NCBI GenBank assembly: GCA_002699325.1 | Contig: PABS01000098.1 | Span: 1-11,690, forward strand | From: Ponticaulis sp. | GTDB taxonomy: Bacteria; Pseudomonadota; Alphaproteobacteria; Caulobacterales; Hyphomonadaceae | Direction of reading: 5' to 3' | Length of the DNA stretch: 11,690 nucleotides | Shown here: positions 1 to 6,144 of the stretch, piece after piece | Layout: each line of letters starts with the position of its first letter | Numbering within the stretch: position 1 is the stretch's first letter | Position numbers and translations under genes: made by a program | Notes under the pieces: model-generated | Database searches by the model: none | Seen by the model: only the letters and a program-made list of their open reading frames with translations | Told to the model about the DNA's origin: nothing

Positions 1-1
1 G

Positions 2-2542
2 GATGTTGGCAGCATGCGCCTGCAGACCCGGAACCTTGGCGATACTGCAGAAGACTTCGAAAAGGTGATCATTCGCCAGCTTCCAACTGGCGAAACAATC
101 CGTGTGGGCGACGTTGCAAACGTCGTGGACGGTTTTGTCGATGAATCTCTCGACACGACATATGGCGGCGAACCGACGGCATTTATCATGATCATGCCGC
201 CGGAAACCATGTATATCGACCAGTATTCGGAAAACCTTCTCGAATTCATCGATAAGGCCAATGAAGAGTATCTGCCAGAGGCCATCCGCGCCGACCTTCT
301 GTTCGACCAGGCCGATATGTATCGGGGCAATATGGAGATTATTTCCGGGTCTGCCCTTCTGGGTACCGTACTGGTTCTGATCGTCCTGATCCTGTTCCTC
401 CGGCCCATCGTGGCCTTCTGGGTGACGATTGGCATTATCACAGCCTTTGCAGGCGGTTTCGCCATCCTGCCGCTCTTCGGGGTGTCTCTGAACATCCTGT
501 CCTTCTTTGCCATCCTGCTGGTGATTGGTGTGATCGTGGATGACGCCATTGTGGTGGGTGAGAACATTCACAAAGAGGTCGAGTCTGGCCGCTATAAAGG
601 CGTGGACGCGGCCATTGTCGGCACACAGCTCGTGGTTAAGCCGGTCATCTTTGGCGTTCTGACCACCATGATCATGTTCTCGCCCTGGATGTTGCTGCCG
701 GGGCCTGAACGTCAGTTCACCGCGCAAATCACGTATGTTGTCATCGCGGCGCTGTCATTCTCACTCATCGAATCCATGCTGATCCTTCCGGCTCACCTGG
801 GGCATATGAAACCGCAGAGTTTTGACGGCGCGAGTGGCGCACTGCTCAAATTCCAGCGCGCCATTGCGGACAGTCTGATCTGGTTTGCGGAGAACCTGTT
901 CAAGCCTGTGCTCGAAATGGCCATCCGGTTCCGCTATGTGACTGTCGCCTTCTTCATCAGCCTGTTCATGCTGGCAGTCGGCTTGCTGACGAACAATATC
1001 GTCCCAGCTGCAATGATGCCGAAGGTTGAGAATAACCTCGTCATCGCCCGGATTCAGCTTCCAGACGGCACCCCGTTCGAACGGACCAAGCGTGTTTCCG
1101 AGCAGCTCTCTCGCGGTGTCTCCAAAGCACGTGAGGTGCTGGCGGAGCGGTACCCGGAAGTCGAAGAGGACATCGTTAAGGACGCATCCATCATCACAGA
1201 AGAGCGCAGTATTCAGTCTTTCATTGGCGCTATGCTGCCCGAGAACCGCCCCGAGGGCCTCACCACGCGTGAAATCGCTCAGGTCCTGCGTGAAGAGACC
1301 GGGCCGATCCCGGATGCTGAAGAAGTCCGTTTCGACTTCGCCATGAATGGCGGCGGCGGTGGTGTACGGTTTGCACTGTCCCATCCGGACCTGAATGTTC
1401 TCCAGGACGCCGTGGAGATGGTGAAGAACCAGCTCGCCACCTATGACACGACCTATGACGTTGGCGATAACCTGTCCTCTGCAGCGCCAGAGCTTCGTTT
1501 CCAGTTGAAGCCTGGTGCCGAGGCTCTGGGTGTGAACCTGCAAATGGTCTCCAATCAGGTGCGTCAGGCATATTATGGTGAGGAAGTGCAACGCCTGCCA
1601 CGCGATGGTGAAGACGTGCGCGTCATGGTTCGCTATCCACCCGATGCCCGCCAGTCACTCGACAGTCTCGATGATTTCCGCATCCGCACGCCCGATGGCC
1701 GCGGCGTGCCGCTGAGCCAGGTTGCCGTTTATGAGTTCGCGCCCGGCATCAACCGGATCTATCGTCGTGACCGCATCCGTTCGGCTGCCGTCTTCGCAGA
1801 GCTGACCTCTCCGGATGTGCGTGGTCAGGTGATGACAGACATGAACGAAAACTTCTGGCCGCGCTTCGAGCAACGCTTCCCGGATGTCCAGCGCGGCGCT
1901 CTGGGCGATGCTGAAGCCGAGATGGAGATGGTCAACAGTCTCGTCATGCTGAATCTGGGCGCCCTGTTCATGATGTGGGTGCTTCTGGCCATCGCCTTCA
2001 AATCCTACTTCCAGCCCATCTTGCTGATGATGGCGGTGCCATTTGCCTTTGCGGGTGCGGTATTCGGACATCTCTTGTTCGGTATCCCGCTGGCCATGTT
2101 CTCGGTCTTCGGCATCGCGGCGGCAGCAGGCGTTGTGATCAACGATAACCTTGTCCTGATCGACAATGTGAACAGGCGACGTGAAGATCACAATATGGGT
2201 TGTGTGCAGGCGCTCGTAGAATCTGCGGTCAACCGGTTCCGCCCAATCCTGCTGACCTCGGTCACAACATTCGTCGGCGTTCTTCCGATGATTGCAGAAA
2301 AGTCAGTTCAGGCGCAGATGCTGAAACCGATGGTGGTGGCCATGGGTTCGGCAGTCGCCTTTGCGCTCTTCGTCAGCCTGCTCTTCGTACCAGCGCTCTA
2401 TGCGGTTGGTACCGAGCTGGCGCGCGTATTCCGCTGGCTCTGGTCTGGGGAACCCTACCAGCCGATTGGTGAGACATATGATCCCGATGCGGTTGTCGGA
2501 CCCGGCGAGAGTGAACAGATGCATCATCAACCTGCTGAGTAA
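2..2542 (+). CDS. RND efflux transporter permease subunit (5'-truncated by window edge)
   Basis: Inner-membrane permease of the AcrB/MexB-like resistance-nodulation-division superfamily. Such proteins form trimers that use the proton gradient to expel drugs, detergents or metals, with a periplasmic adaptor and an outer-membrane channel. The reading frame is open to the left edge, so the ATG at 14 is an internal methionine. 846 residues are visible against roughly 1,020-1,060 for the family, so about 200 N-terminal residues (TM1 and the first porter part) are missing. Seen in order: the end of the first porter region; a run of hydrophobic helices at about nt 347-800; the TM4 signature GVIVDDAIVV, whose two adjacent Asp codons (539-544) correspond to the proton-relay Asp pair of AcrB; a second periplasmic porter/docking region (about 1020-1920); and TM8-TM12 (about 1933-2430), including GVVINDNLVLIDNV. 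The tail is hydrophilic. Adaptor and channel genes are not in view and probably lie upstream. Substrate cannot be told from sequence. The M13 peptidase gene follows after 61 bases. Confidence 0.95.
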   Translation, partial: DVGSMRLQTRNLGDTAEDFEKVIIRQLPTGETIRVGDVANVVDGFVDESLDTTYGGEPTAFIMIMPPETMYIDQYSENLLEFIDKANEEYLPEAIRADLLFDQADMYRGNMEIISGSALLGTVLVLIVLILFLRPIVAFWVTIGIITAFAGGFAILPLFGVSLNILSFFAILLVIGVIVDDAIVVGENIHKEVESGRYKGVDAAIVGTQLVVKPVIFGVLTTMIMFSPWMLLPGPERQFTAQITYVVIAALSFSLIESMLILPAHLGHMKPQSFDGASGALLKFQRAIADSLIWFAENLFKPVLEMAIRFRYVTVAFFISLFMLAVGLLTNNIVPAAMMPKVENNLVIARIQLPDGTPFERTKRVSEQLSRGVSKAREVLAERYPEVEEDIVKDASIITEERSIQSFIGAMLPENRPEGLTTREIAQVLREETGPIPDAEEVRFDFAMNGGGGGVRFALSHPDLNVLQDAVEMVKNQLATYDTTYDVGDNLSSAAPELRFQLKPGAEALGVNLQMVSNQVRQAYYGEEVQRLPRDGEDVRVMVRYPPDARQSLDSLDDFRIRTPDGRGVPLSQVAVYEFAPGINRIYRRDRIRSAAVFAELTSPDVRGQVMTDMNENFWPRFEQRFPDVQRGALGDAEAEMEMVNSLVMLNLGALFMMWVLLAIAFKSYFQPILLMMAVPFAFAGAVFGHLLFGIPLAMFSVFGIAAAAGVVINDNLVLIDNVNRRREDHNMGCVQALVESAVNRFRPILLTSVTTFVGVLPMIAEKSVQAQMLKPMVVAMGSAVAFALFVSLLFVPALYAVGTELARVFRWLWSGEPYQPIGETYDPDAVVGPGESEQMHHQPAE

Positions 2543-2549
2543 AAAAGGC

Positions 2550-2570
2550 GCGCGTTCGGGGGAGACGCGC
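2550..2570 (+). terminator. Short hairpin after the RND gene, possible weak terminator
   Basis: A 6-bp perfect GC-rich stem (GCGCGT at 2550-2555 with ACGCGC at 2565-2570) with a 9-base loop lies 7 bases after the permease stop codon. Six A residues (2541-2546) precede it but no T-run follows. As an intrinsic terminator in the plus direction it is therefore poor. It may only attenuate read-through or protect the 3' end, so co-transcription with the peptidase gene remains possible. Confidence 0.3.
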
Positions 2571-2591
2571 ACCATTGAGTGAAGTCCTAAC

Positions 2592-2598
2592 GAGAGGA
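2592..2598 (+). promoter_or_regulatory. Ribosome binding site of the M13 peptidase gene
   Basis: A purine-rich GAGAGGA stretch sits about 5 bases before the ATG at 2604. It supports that start, which is also the one that gives a complete lipoprotein signal peptide. Confidence 0.6.
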
Positions 2599-2603
2599 AG
2601 TAC

Positions 2604-4760
2604 ATGAAATATCTTCTTATGGCGGCGTCCGCCGCAGCGCTGATGACAGCGTCAGGCTGTTCTCCGGCTGAAGACACCGAAACAAGCCAGGCCGCGTCTG
2701 CCCCTGAGACGACCGACATGGCAGAGAACTCGCCGACCTTTGGCACATTCGGCGTCGATACCCAGTATATCGACGAGAACACTGCGCCGGGCGATGACTT
2801 TAACCGCTACGTCAATGGCAAATGGCTCGACACGTTCGAAATCCCTGCCGACAAGACACGCTATGGCGCCTTCGATATGCTGGCCGAACAGTCCGAGAAG
2901 CAGGTTCACGAGATTATCGAAGAGACAGCGGAAGCCTCACCGGCGCCTGAAACGCTGGAAGGCAAGATTGCTGCCTATTACAACGCCTACATGGATACTG
3001 AGACCATCCAGGCCATGGGACTTGAGCCGGTGCAGCCATACCTCGACAAGATCGCAGAAGCCGAGAGCCGCGAGGATCTTGCTCGGCTGTTCGCAGCGAG
3101 CGGCTATTCGGCACCATTTGGCGGCTATGTGGATGTCGATTCCAAACAGACAGACCAGTATATCTTCTACGTCGGTCAGGGCGGGCTGGGTCTGCCAGAC
3201 CGCGATTACTATCTGAAAGATACCGGCAACAATGCCGAGCTCCGTGAAGGCTATATCGCCCTCCTGGAAAAAATGCTGGCCGCCGCTGGCTATGAAGACC
3301 CTGCCGCGACCGCGCAGACCGTTTTTGACCTCGAAACACAGATCGCCACCGAACACTGGGACCGCGCGATTGGCCGGAACCGGAACCTCACCTACAACAA
3401 GATGTCCAGGGATGAACTGATCGCTATGGGCGGTGAGTTTCCTGTCGGACTTCTTCTCGACGAACTGAAGCTTGGTGACCAGGAAAGCTTCGTCGTCCGT
3501 CAGGTCACCCCAACCGAAGAAGAAATCGAAGAGAACGGTCTCACCGAAGACCAGCTCTCTATGCTGGGATCTGGCATTGAAGGCCTGTTCAACGTCGCAC
3601 AGACCGCCGACATGGACGCCTGGAAGGCCTATCTGACAGCGCATTTCCTCATCGATCATGCTGATGTTCTTCCAGCCGAAATCGATGATGCCGTCTTCGA
3701 CTTTTACGGTCGTCAGCTCAGCGGCCAGCAGGAACAGCGTGTCCGCTGGAAACGTGCCGTCGATTCCACCGAAAACGCACTCGGTGAAGCCGTGGGCAAA
3801 GTCTATGTCGAGGAGCACTTCAAACCAGAAGCCAAGGCTGAAATGGTCGATCTCGTCGAGAACCTGCGCAAGGCCATGCGTCAGAATCTCGAAACCCTCG
3901 AATGGATGGGCGATGACACCAAGATTGAGGCTTATGACAAGCTCGCCAAATTCACGCCGAAAATTGGGTATCCGGAAAACTTCGAAACATATGACGATCT
4001 GACTGTCAGCGCTGATCAGGCCTTCGAAAATGAGATGGCCGTTGCTGATTGGCAGTACGAGGACATGGTTTCGCAGCTGGGTCAGCCGATCGACAAGACC
4101 GAATGGTTCATGTTCCCGCAGACGGTGAATGCCTATTACTCGCCAAACCGCAACGAGATTGTCTTCCCGGCAGCTATTCTCCAGCCGCCATTCTTTGATC
4201 TCTATGCTGATGACGCCGTGAACTATGGCGCGATCGGAGCCGTAATCGGCCACGAAATGGGCCACGGTTTTGATGACCAGGGCTCAAAATCGGATGGTGA
4301 CGGCGTGCTCCGCAACTGGTGGACCAGCGAGGACACTGAAGCCTTCAAGGAACGCACAGAAGCGCTCGTCGCGCAGTACAATGCTTTCTGCCCGATTGAG
4401 AACAGCGAAGAAGACACCGTCTGCGTCAACGGGCGTCTCACACTGGGCGAGAACATTGGCGACCTTGGCGGCCTCTCCATGGCTTACACGGCCTATAAGC
4501 TGTCTCTGAACGGCGAAGAGGCTCCGGTTATTGACGGCCTGACAGGTGATCAACGCTTCTTCCTCGCCTGGGCGCAGGTGTGGCGCGCCATGTATCGCGA
4601 AGAGCGGACCCGCACACAGCTGGCGACAGATCCACACTCTCCGCCGCAATACCGTATCAACGGCATCGTTCGGAATATGGACGCCTGGTATGATGCGTTC
4701 GACGTGTCACCAGAAGATGAGCTCTATCTGCCACCAGAAGAGCGCATTTCGATCTGGTAA
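2604..4760 (+). CDS. M13 (neprilysin/PepO-type) zinc metallopeptidase, predicted lipoprotein
   Basis: Secreted endopeptidase of MEROPS family M13, which cuts short peptides in the periplasm or at the cell surface. The 718-residue length is normal for bacterial members (about 650-720). Residues 1-18 are a lipoprotein signal peptide (MKYLLMAASAAALMTASG) with Cys19 as the lipidation site, followed by an acidic, Ser/Thr-rich linker. The N-terminal M13 domain covers about 55-440. The catalytic domain has the substrate-binding NAYY motif (509-512), the zinc motif HEMGH (550-554; ligands His550 and His554, catalytic Glu551), and ENIGD (616-620) giving the third zinc ligand Glu616 and the conserved Asp620. 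The chain ends in the usual Trp of the family (ISIW, Trp718); the Cys of the CxxW motif of many members is Ile here. All catalytic residues are present, so it should be active. It ends at a strong terminator and is followed by a convergent gene. The physiological substrate is unknown. Confidence 0.96.
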   Translation: MKYLLMAASAAALMTASGCSPAEDTETSQAASAPETTDMAENSPTFGTFGVDTQYIDENTAPGDDFNRYVNGKWLDTFEIPADKTRYGAFDMLAEQSEKQVHEIIEETAEASPAPETLEGKIAAYYNAYMDTETIQAMGLEPVQPYLDKIAEAESREDLARLFAASGYSAPFGGYVDVDSKQTDQYIFYVGQGGLGLPDRDYYLKDTGNNAELREGYIALLEKMLAAAGYEDPAATAQTVFDLETQIATEHWDRAIGRNRNLTYNKMSRDELIAMGGEFPVGLLLDELKLGDQESFVVRQVTPTEEEIEENGLTEDQLSMLGSGIEGLFNVAQTADMDAWKAYLTAHFLIDHADVLPAEIDDAVFDFYGRQLSGQQEQRVRWKRAVDSTENALGEAVGKVYVEEHFKPEAKAEMVDLVENLRKAMRQNLETLEWMGDDTKIEAYDKLAKFTPKIGYPENFETYDDLTVSADQAFENEMAVADWQYEDMVSQLGQPIDKTEWFMFPQTVNAYYSPNRNEIVFPAAILQPPFFDLYADDAVNYGAIGAVIGHEMGHGFDDQGSKSDGDGVLRNWWTSEDTEAFKERTEALVAQYNAFCPIENSEEDTVCVNGRLTLGENIGDLGGLSMAYTAYKLSLNGEEAPVIDGLTGDQRFFLAWAQVWRAMYREERTRTQLATDPHSPPQYRINGIVRNMDAWYDAFDVSPEDELYLPPEERISIW

Positions 4761-4785
4761 TCCCTGGCGCACCATGCAGATATTC

Positions 4786-4814
4786 GAAAGGGCCCTCACG
4801 GGCCCTTTCTTTTT
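4786..4814 (+). terminator. Rho-independent terminator of the M13 peptidase gene
   Basis: A perfect 10-bp stem (GAAAGGGCCC at 4786-4795 with GGGCCCTTTC at 4800-4809), a TCAC tetraloop and an immediate run of five T (4810-4814). It lies 25 bases after the peptidase stop and 4 bases before the end of the convergent yjhX gene. In the minus direction no T-run follows, so it acts mainly on the plus strand. Confidence 0.92.
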
Positions 4815-4817
4815 GTG

Positions 4818-5072
4818 TCAGCGATTGTCGAGCTGCGATCTGACGAGAAAGAGCCCGCGTCTGGTGATGCGATAAGGACCACCCTCTCTTGAGGCGATAG
4901 TACGCTTGCGCTTCAGCTTTCTGAAAAGCAGAAGATCGAGATGCGGGTAGCGCCACCCATCTCGGCTAAAACACTCAACGATCAGCTCACAGTTTTCGTC
5001 ACGACGTTTCTCAATCCGCCCGCCTTGCGCGAGCAGGTGAAGGATGCGCTGTTCAGCGCGTGAAATATCCAT
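4818..5072 (-). CDS. yjhX: YjhX/TopAI-family toxin (UPF0386)
   Basis: An 84-residue protein that matches the YjhX family from end to end (E. coli YjhX is about 85 residues). Hallmarks visible are the start MDISRAEQRILHLLAQGG, the central VECFSRDG, the basic FRKLKRKR stretch, GPYRIT, and the terminal VRSQLDNR. E. coli YjhX (TopAI) binds and inhibits DNA topoisomerase I and is neutralised by the acetyltransferase-like YjhQ encoded next to it. That activity is family knowledge and is not shown here. The fold is probably a small winged helix. I chose the ATG at 5072 because it reproduces the family N-terminus and length. The same frame reaches back to an ATG at 5123, but the added residues match nothing in the family. 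Neither start has a convincing Shine-Dalgarno sequence, which may be relevant to control. No YjhQ-like gene is adjacent on either side, so this looks like a solitary copy. Upstream lies a structured leader (5073-5242). Confidence 0.88.
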   Translation of the reverse strand: MDISRAEQRILHLLAQGGRIEKRRDENCELIVECFSRDGWRYPHLDLLLFRKLKRKRTIASREGGPYRITRRGLFLVRSQLDNR

Positions 5073-5080
5073 TTGAAGTA

Positions 5081-5092
5081 AAATCCGGATTT
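5081..5092. promoter_or_regulatory. 12-bp perfect palindrome before yjhX, candidate operator
   Basis: AAATCCGGATTT is a perfect palindrome whose edge lies 8 bases upstream of the yjhX ATG. It abuts a second inverted repeat, CGCGG-AAAAA-CCGCG (5093-5107). Its position suits an operator for a dimeric repressor, possibly an autoregulator, or an RNA element controlling access to the start codon. The function is inferred from symmetry and position only. Confidence 0.35.
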
Positions 5093-5120
5093 CGCGGAAA
5101 AACCGCGCACAGTCTGGAAA

Positions 5121-5137
5121 CATGCCGATTGGGCATG
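5121..5137 (-). repeat. Small hairpin in the yjhX leader
   Basis: CATGCC (5121-5126) and GGCATG (5132-5137) form a 6-bp stem with a 5-base loop in the predicted yjhX leader RNA. A 7-base direct repeat CAGTCTG (5110-5116 and 5144-5150) flanks it on both sides. Its role is unknown. Confidence 0.3.
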
Positions 5138-5154
5138 CTGGCTCAGTCTGTTCT

Positions 5155-5184
5155 GCCCTGCCTGAAATCCAATCAGGTCAGGGC
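5155..5184 (-). promoter_or_regulatory. Strong hairpin directly after the leader ORF
   Basis: An 11-bp stem: 5155-5160 pairs with 5179-5184 (GCCCTG/CAGGGC) and 5161-5165 pairs with 5173-5177 (CCTGA/TCAGG), with one bulged base (5178) and a 7-base loop (5166-5172). On the minus strand it starts one base after the TAA of the leader ORF. No T-run follows in the minus direction, so it is not a normal intrinsic terminator for the SDR gene. A regulatory RNA structure sensitive to ribosome position is the reading I favour. A 3'-end-stabilising hairpin of the SDR transcript is the alternative. Confidence 0.45.
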
Positions 5185-5185
5185 T

Positions 5186-5212
5186 TTACCGGGTCTCGGA
5201 CATAAATGACAT
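5186..5212 (-). CDS. Candidate 8-codon leader peptide MSFMSETR upstream of yjhX
   Basis: On the minus strand an ATG at 5212 opens an 8-codon frame (MSFMSETR) closed by TAA at 5186-5188. A consensus AGGAG lies at 5218-5222 with ideal 5-base spacing. This is the best ribosome binding site in the yjhX region, better than that of yjhX itself. The ORF sits 30 bases after the SDR stop and ends one base before a strong hairpin, the arrangement expected of a regulatory leader peptide. It is too short for coding statistics. Expression and function are inferred, and a chance occurrence cannot be excluded. Confidence 0.35.
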   Translation of the reverse strand: MSFMSETR

Positions 5213-5215
5213 AAA
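5199..5215. repeat. Tandem 9-bp-period direct repeat GACATAAA
   Basis: GACATAAA occurs at 5199-5206 and again at 5208-5215 on the plus strand, one base apart. The repeats overlap the candidate leader ORF, where they supply both Met codons. They could be a protein-binding direct repeat or a by-product of the leader sequence. Confidence 0.35.
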
Positions 5216-5231
5216 GTCTCCTGAAGGCATT

Positions 5232-5260
5232 AAAATACTGCCTCAGTTCTGATCCTGCAA
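5232..5260 (-). promoter_or_regulatory. Possible promoter for the yjhX leader
   Basis: On the minus strand TTGCAG (5255-5260) and TATTTT (5232-5237) are separated by 17 bases, a plausible sigma-70-type pair overlapping the 3' end of the SDR gene. Transcription would begin near 5225, just before the AGGAG of the leader ORF. Both boxes are imperfect, so the call is weak. yjhX may instead be transcribed from the SDR promoter. Confidence 0.25.
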
Positions 5261-6094
5261 GGCCGCGAGATGTTTCAATCCCGCCCGATAATCGGAAAAC
5301 TCTGGGAGCCACCCGGTGAGAGATTTCGTCCGGGCATTCGACACGCGTTTGCACTCTGAATAAAAGCCGCGCGCCATGGGCGAGAGATCGGCTTCGTCAA
5401 ACGGTGTTTCAGGTGGCAGCTCCATACCCAGAAGCTCTGCAGCAAAGGTGATTGCGTCCTGCGGCGGCGCCGGTTCATCATCGCAGGGATGGAGCACCTG
5501 CCCTTTCAGATCCCGGTCGATTGCAGCGGCCACGCAGCTTGCAATGTCTGACACCATGATCCGTGAGAACACCTGCCCGGGCTTCACGATGCGCTTGGTG
5601 TCACCGTCTTTCAAACGATCAAGCTGAGACCGCCCCGGCCCGTAAATTCCGGGTAATCGGAAGACATTGGTATCCTCCCGCACCGACCACCAGGCATCTT
5701 CAGACTCAACGCGCCGTTCACCGCGCTTGTTGTCCGGACTGCGCGTCGTCCATTCAAACGCCCAGCCGCCATCAAGATCACCATAGACGCCGGTTGTGGA
5801 GAGATAACCCAGCCAGCCGGCCGAAGCCGCGTGCTTGCCAAACTCACGAAAGCCGGGGCATCCATCCTCATCTGGCGGTGTGGAAATCAGCCAATGCGCG
5901 CCCTCAGGCGGCGTCCAGTCGCCATGATCGTCAAACACAATGCCCGTCACGCCCTCGGCTTCCAGACGGTCGGCTTTTTCTTCAGACCGGCTTGTCGCGA
6001 CCACCTGCCATCCGCGTGGACGCAGTATGTCCGCAACCGCCTTTGAAGTGTCGCCATAGCCAATGCAAAAAAGCGTAGCTTGCTGTTTCTTCAT
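5243..6094 (-). CDS. YeeZ-like atypical SDR family NAD(P)-dependent oxidoreductase/epimerase
   Basis: A 283-residue Rossmann-fold protein of the extended/atypical short-chain dehydrogenase group that includes E. coli YeeZ. The N-terminal strand-loop-helix LFCIGYGDTSKAVADIL carries a degenerate GxGxxS/T dinucleotide-binding motif. The middle has the typical LSTTGVYGD segment (substrate/active-site loop), followed by the FRLPGIYGPGR motif common to nucleotide-sugar epimerases. The YxxxK catalytic pair of classical SDRs is not evident: the Tyr of GVYGD has no Lys four residues on. It may therefore bind cofactor without standard SDR chemistry. The reaction is unknown for this subfamily. I start it at the ATG at 6094, where GGAG (revcomp of 6103-6106) gives a good ribosome binding site and the protein begins MKKQQATLFCIGYG. 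An upstream GTG at 6142 would add 16 polar residues unlike the family. It is divergent from the TPR gene across 50 bases. Confidence 0.85.
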   Translation of the reverse strand: MKKQQATLFCIGYGDTSKAVADILRPRGWQVVATSRSEEKADRLEAEGVTGIVFDDHGDWTPPEGAHWLISTPPDEDGCPGFREFGKHAASAGWLGYLSTTGVYGDLDGGWAFEWTTRSPDNKRGERRVESEDAWWSVREDTNVFRLPGIYGPGRSQLDRLKDGDTKRIVKPGQVFSRIMVSDIASCVAAAIDRDLKGQVLHPCDDEPAPPQDAITFAAELLGMELPPETPFDEADLSPMARGFYSECKRVSNARTKSLTGWLPEFSDYRAGLKHLAALQDQN

Positions 6095-6112
6095 TTGCTT
6101 TTCTCCGGCCCG

Positions 6113-6130
6113 TCCGGCACTGCTGCCGGA
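6113..6130. promoter_or_regulatory. Inverted repeat TCCGGC-N6-GCCGGA in the divergent promoter region
   Basis: Perfect 6-bp arms with a 6-base spacer lie in the 50-base gap between the SDR gene (start 6094, leftward) and the TPR gene (start 6145, rightward). The position fits a shared operator. As RNA it would fold just upstream of the TPR gene's ribosome binding site (GGAG, 6135-6138). The regulatory role is inferred. Confidence 0.3.
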
Positions 6131-6144
6131 ATTCGGAGACACAC

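Noticed and set aside
761..1591. Minus-strand open frame of 276 codons inside the RND permease gene
   Set aside because: Antisense to an unmistakable permease with conserved motifs, with no plausible domain of its own.
2937..4265. Long open frame (442 codons) on the minus strand inside the M13 peptidase gene
   Set aside because: It lies wholly antisense to a gene with complete catalytic motifs. It resembles no family I know and is best explained by codon bias leaving the antisense frame free of stops.
4657..4956. Minus-strand frame spanning the terminator and the end of yjhX
   Set aside because: It overlaps yjhX in another frame, runs through the strong terminator at 4786-4814 and into the antisense of the peptidase gene. 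No recognisable product.
5073..5123. Longer yjhX start at the ATG at 5123
   Set aside because: The extra 17 residues match nothing in the YjhX family, lie over hairpin-forming DNA and have no Shine-Dalgarno sequence. The ATG at 5072 gives the family length.
5155..5184. Hairpin as an intrinsic terminator of the SDR gene
   Set aside because: The stem is strong, but in the minus direction the bases after it are AGAACAGACTG, with no T-run. Rho-dependent termination or a regulatory fold fits better.
6095..6142. Extended SDR start at the GTG at 6142
   Set aside because: The extension is polar and unlike the family, and it would overlap the divergent gene's ribosome binding site. The ATG at 6094 has a good GGAG upstream.
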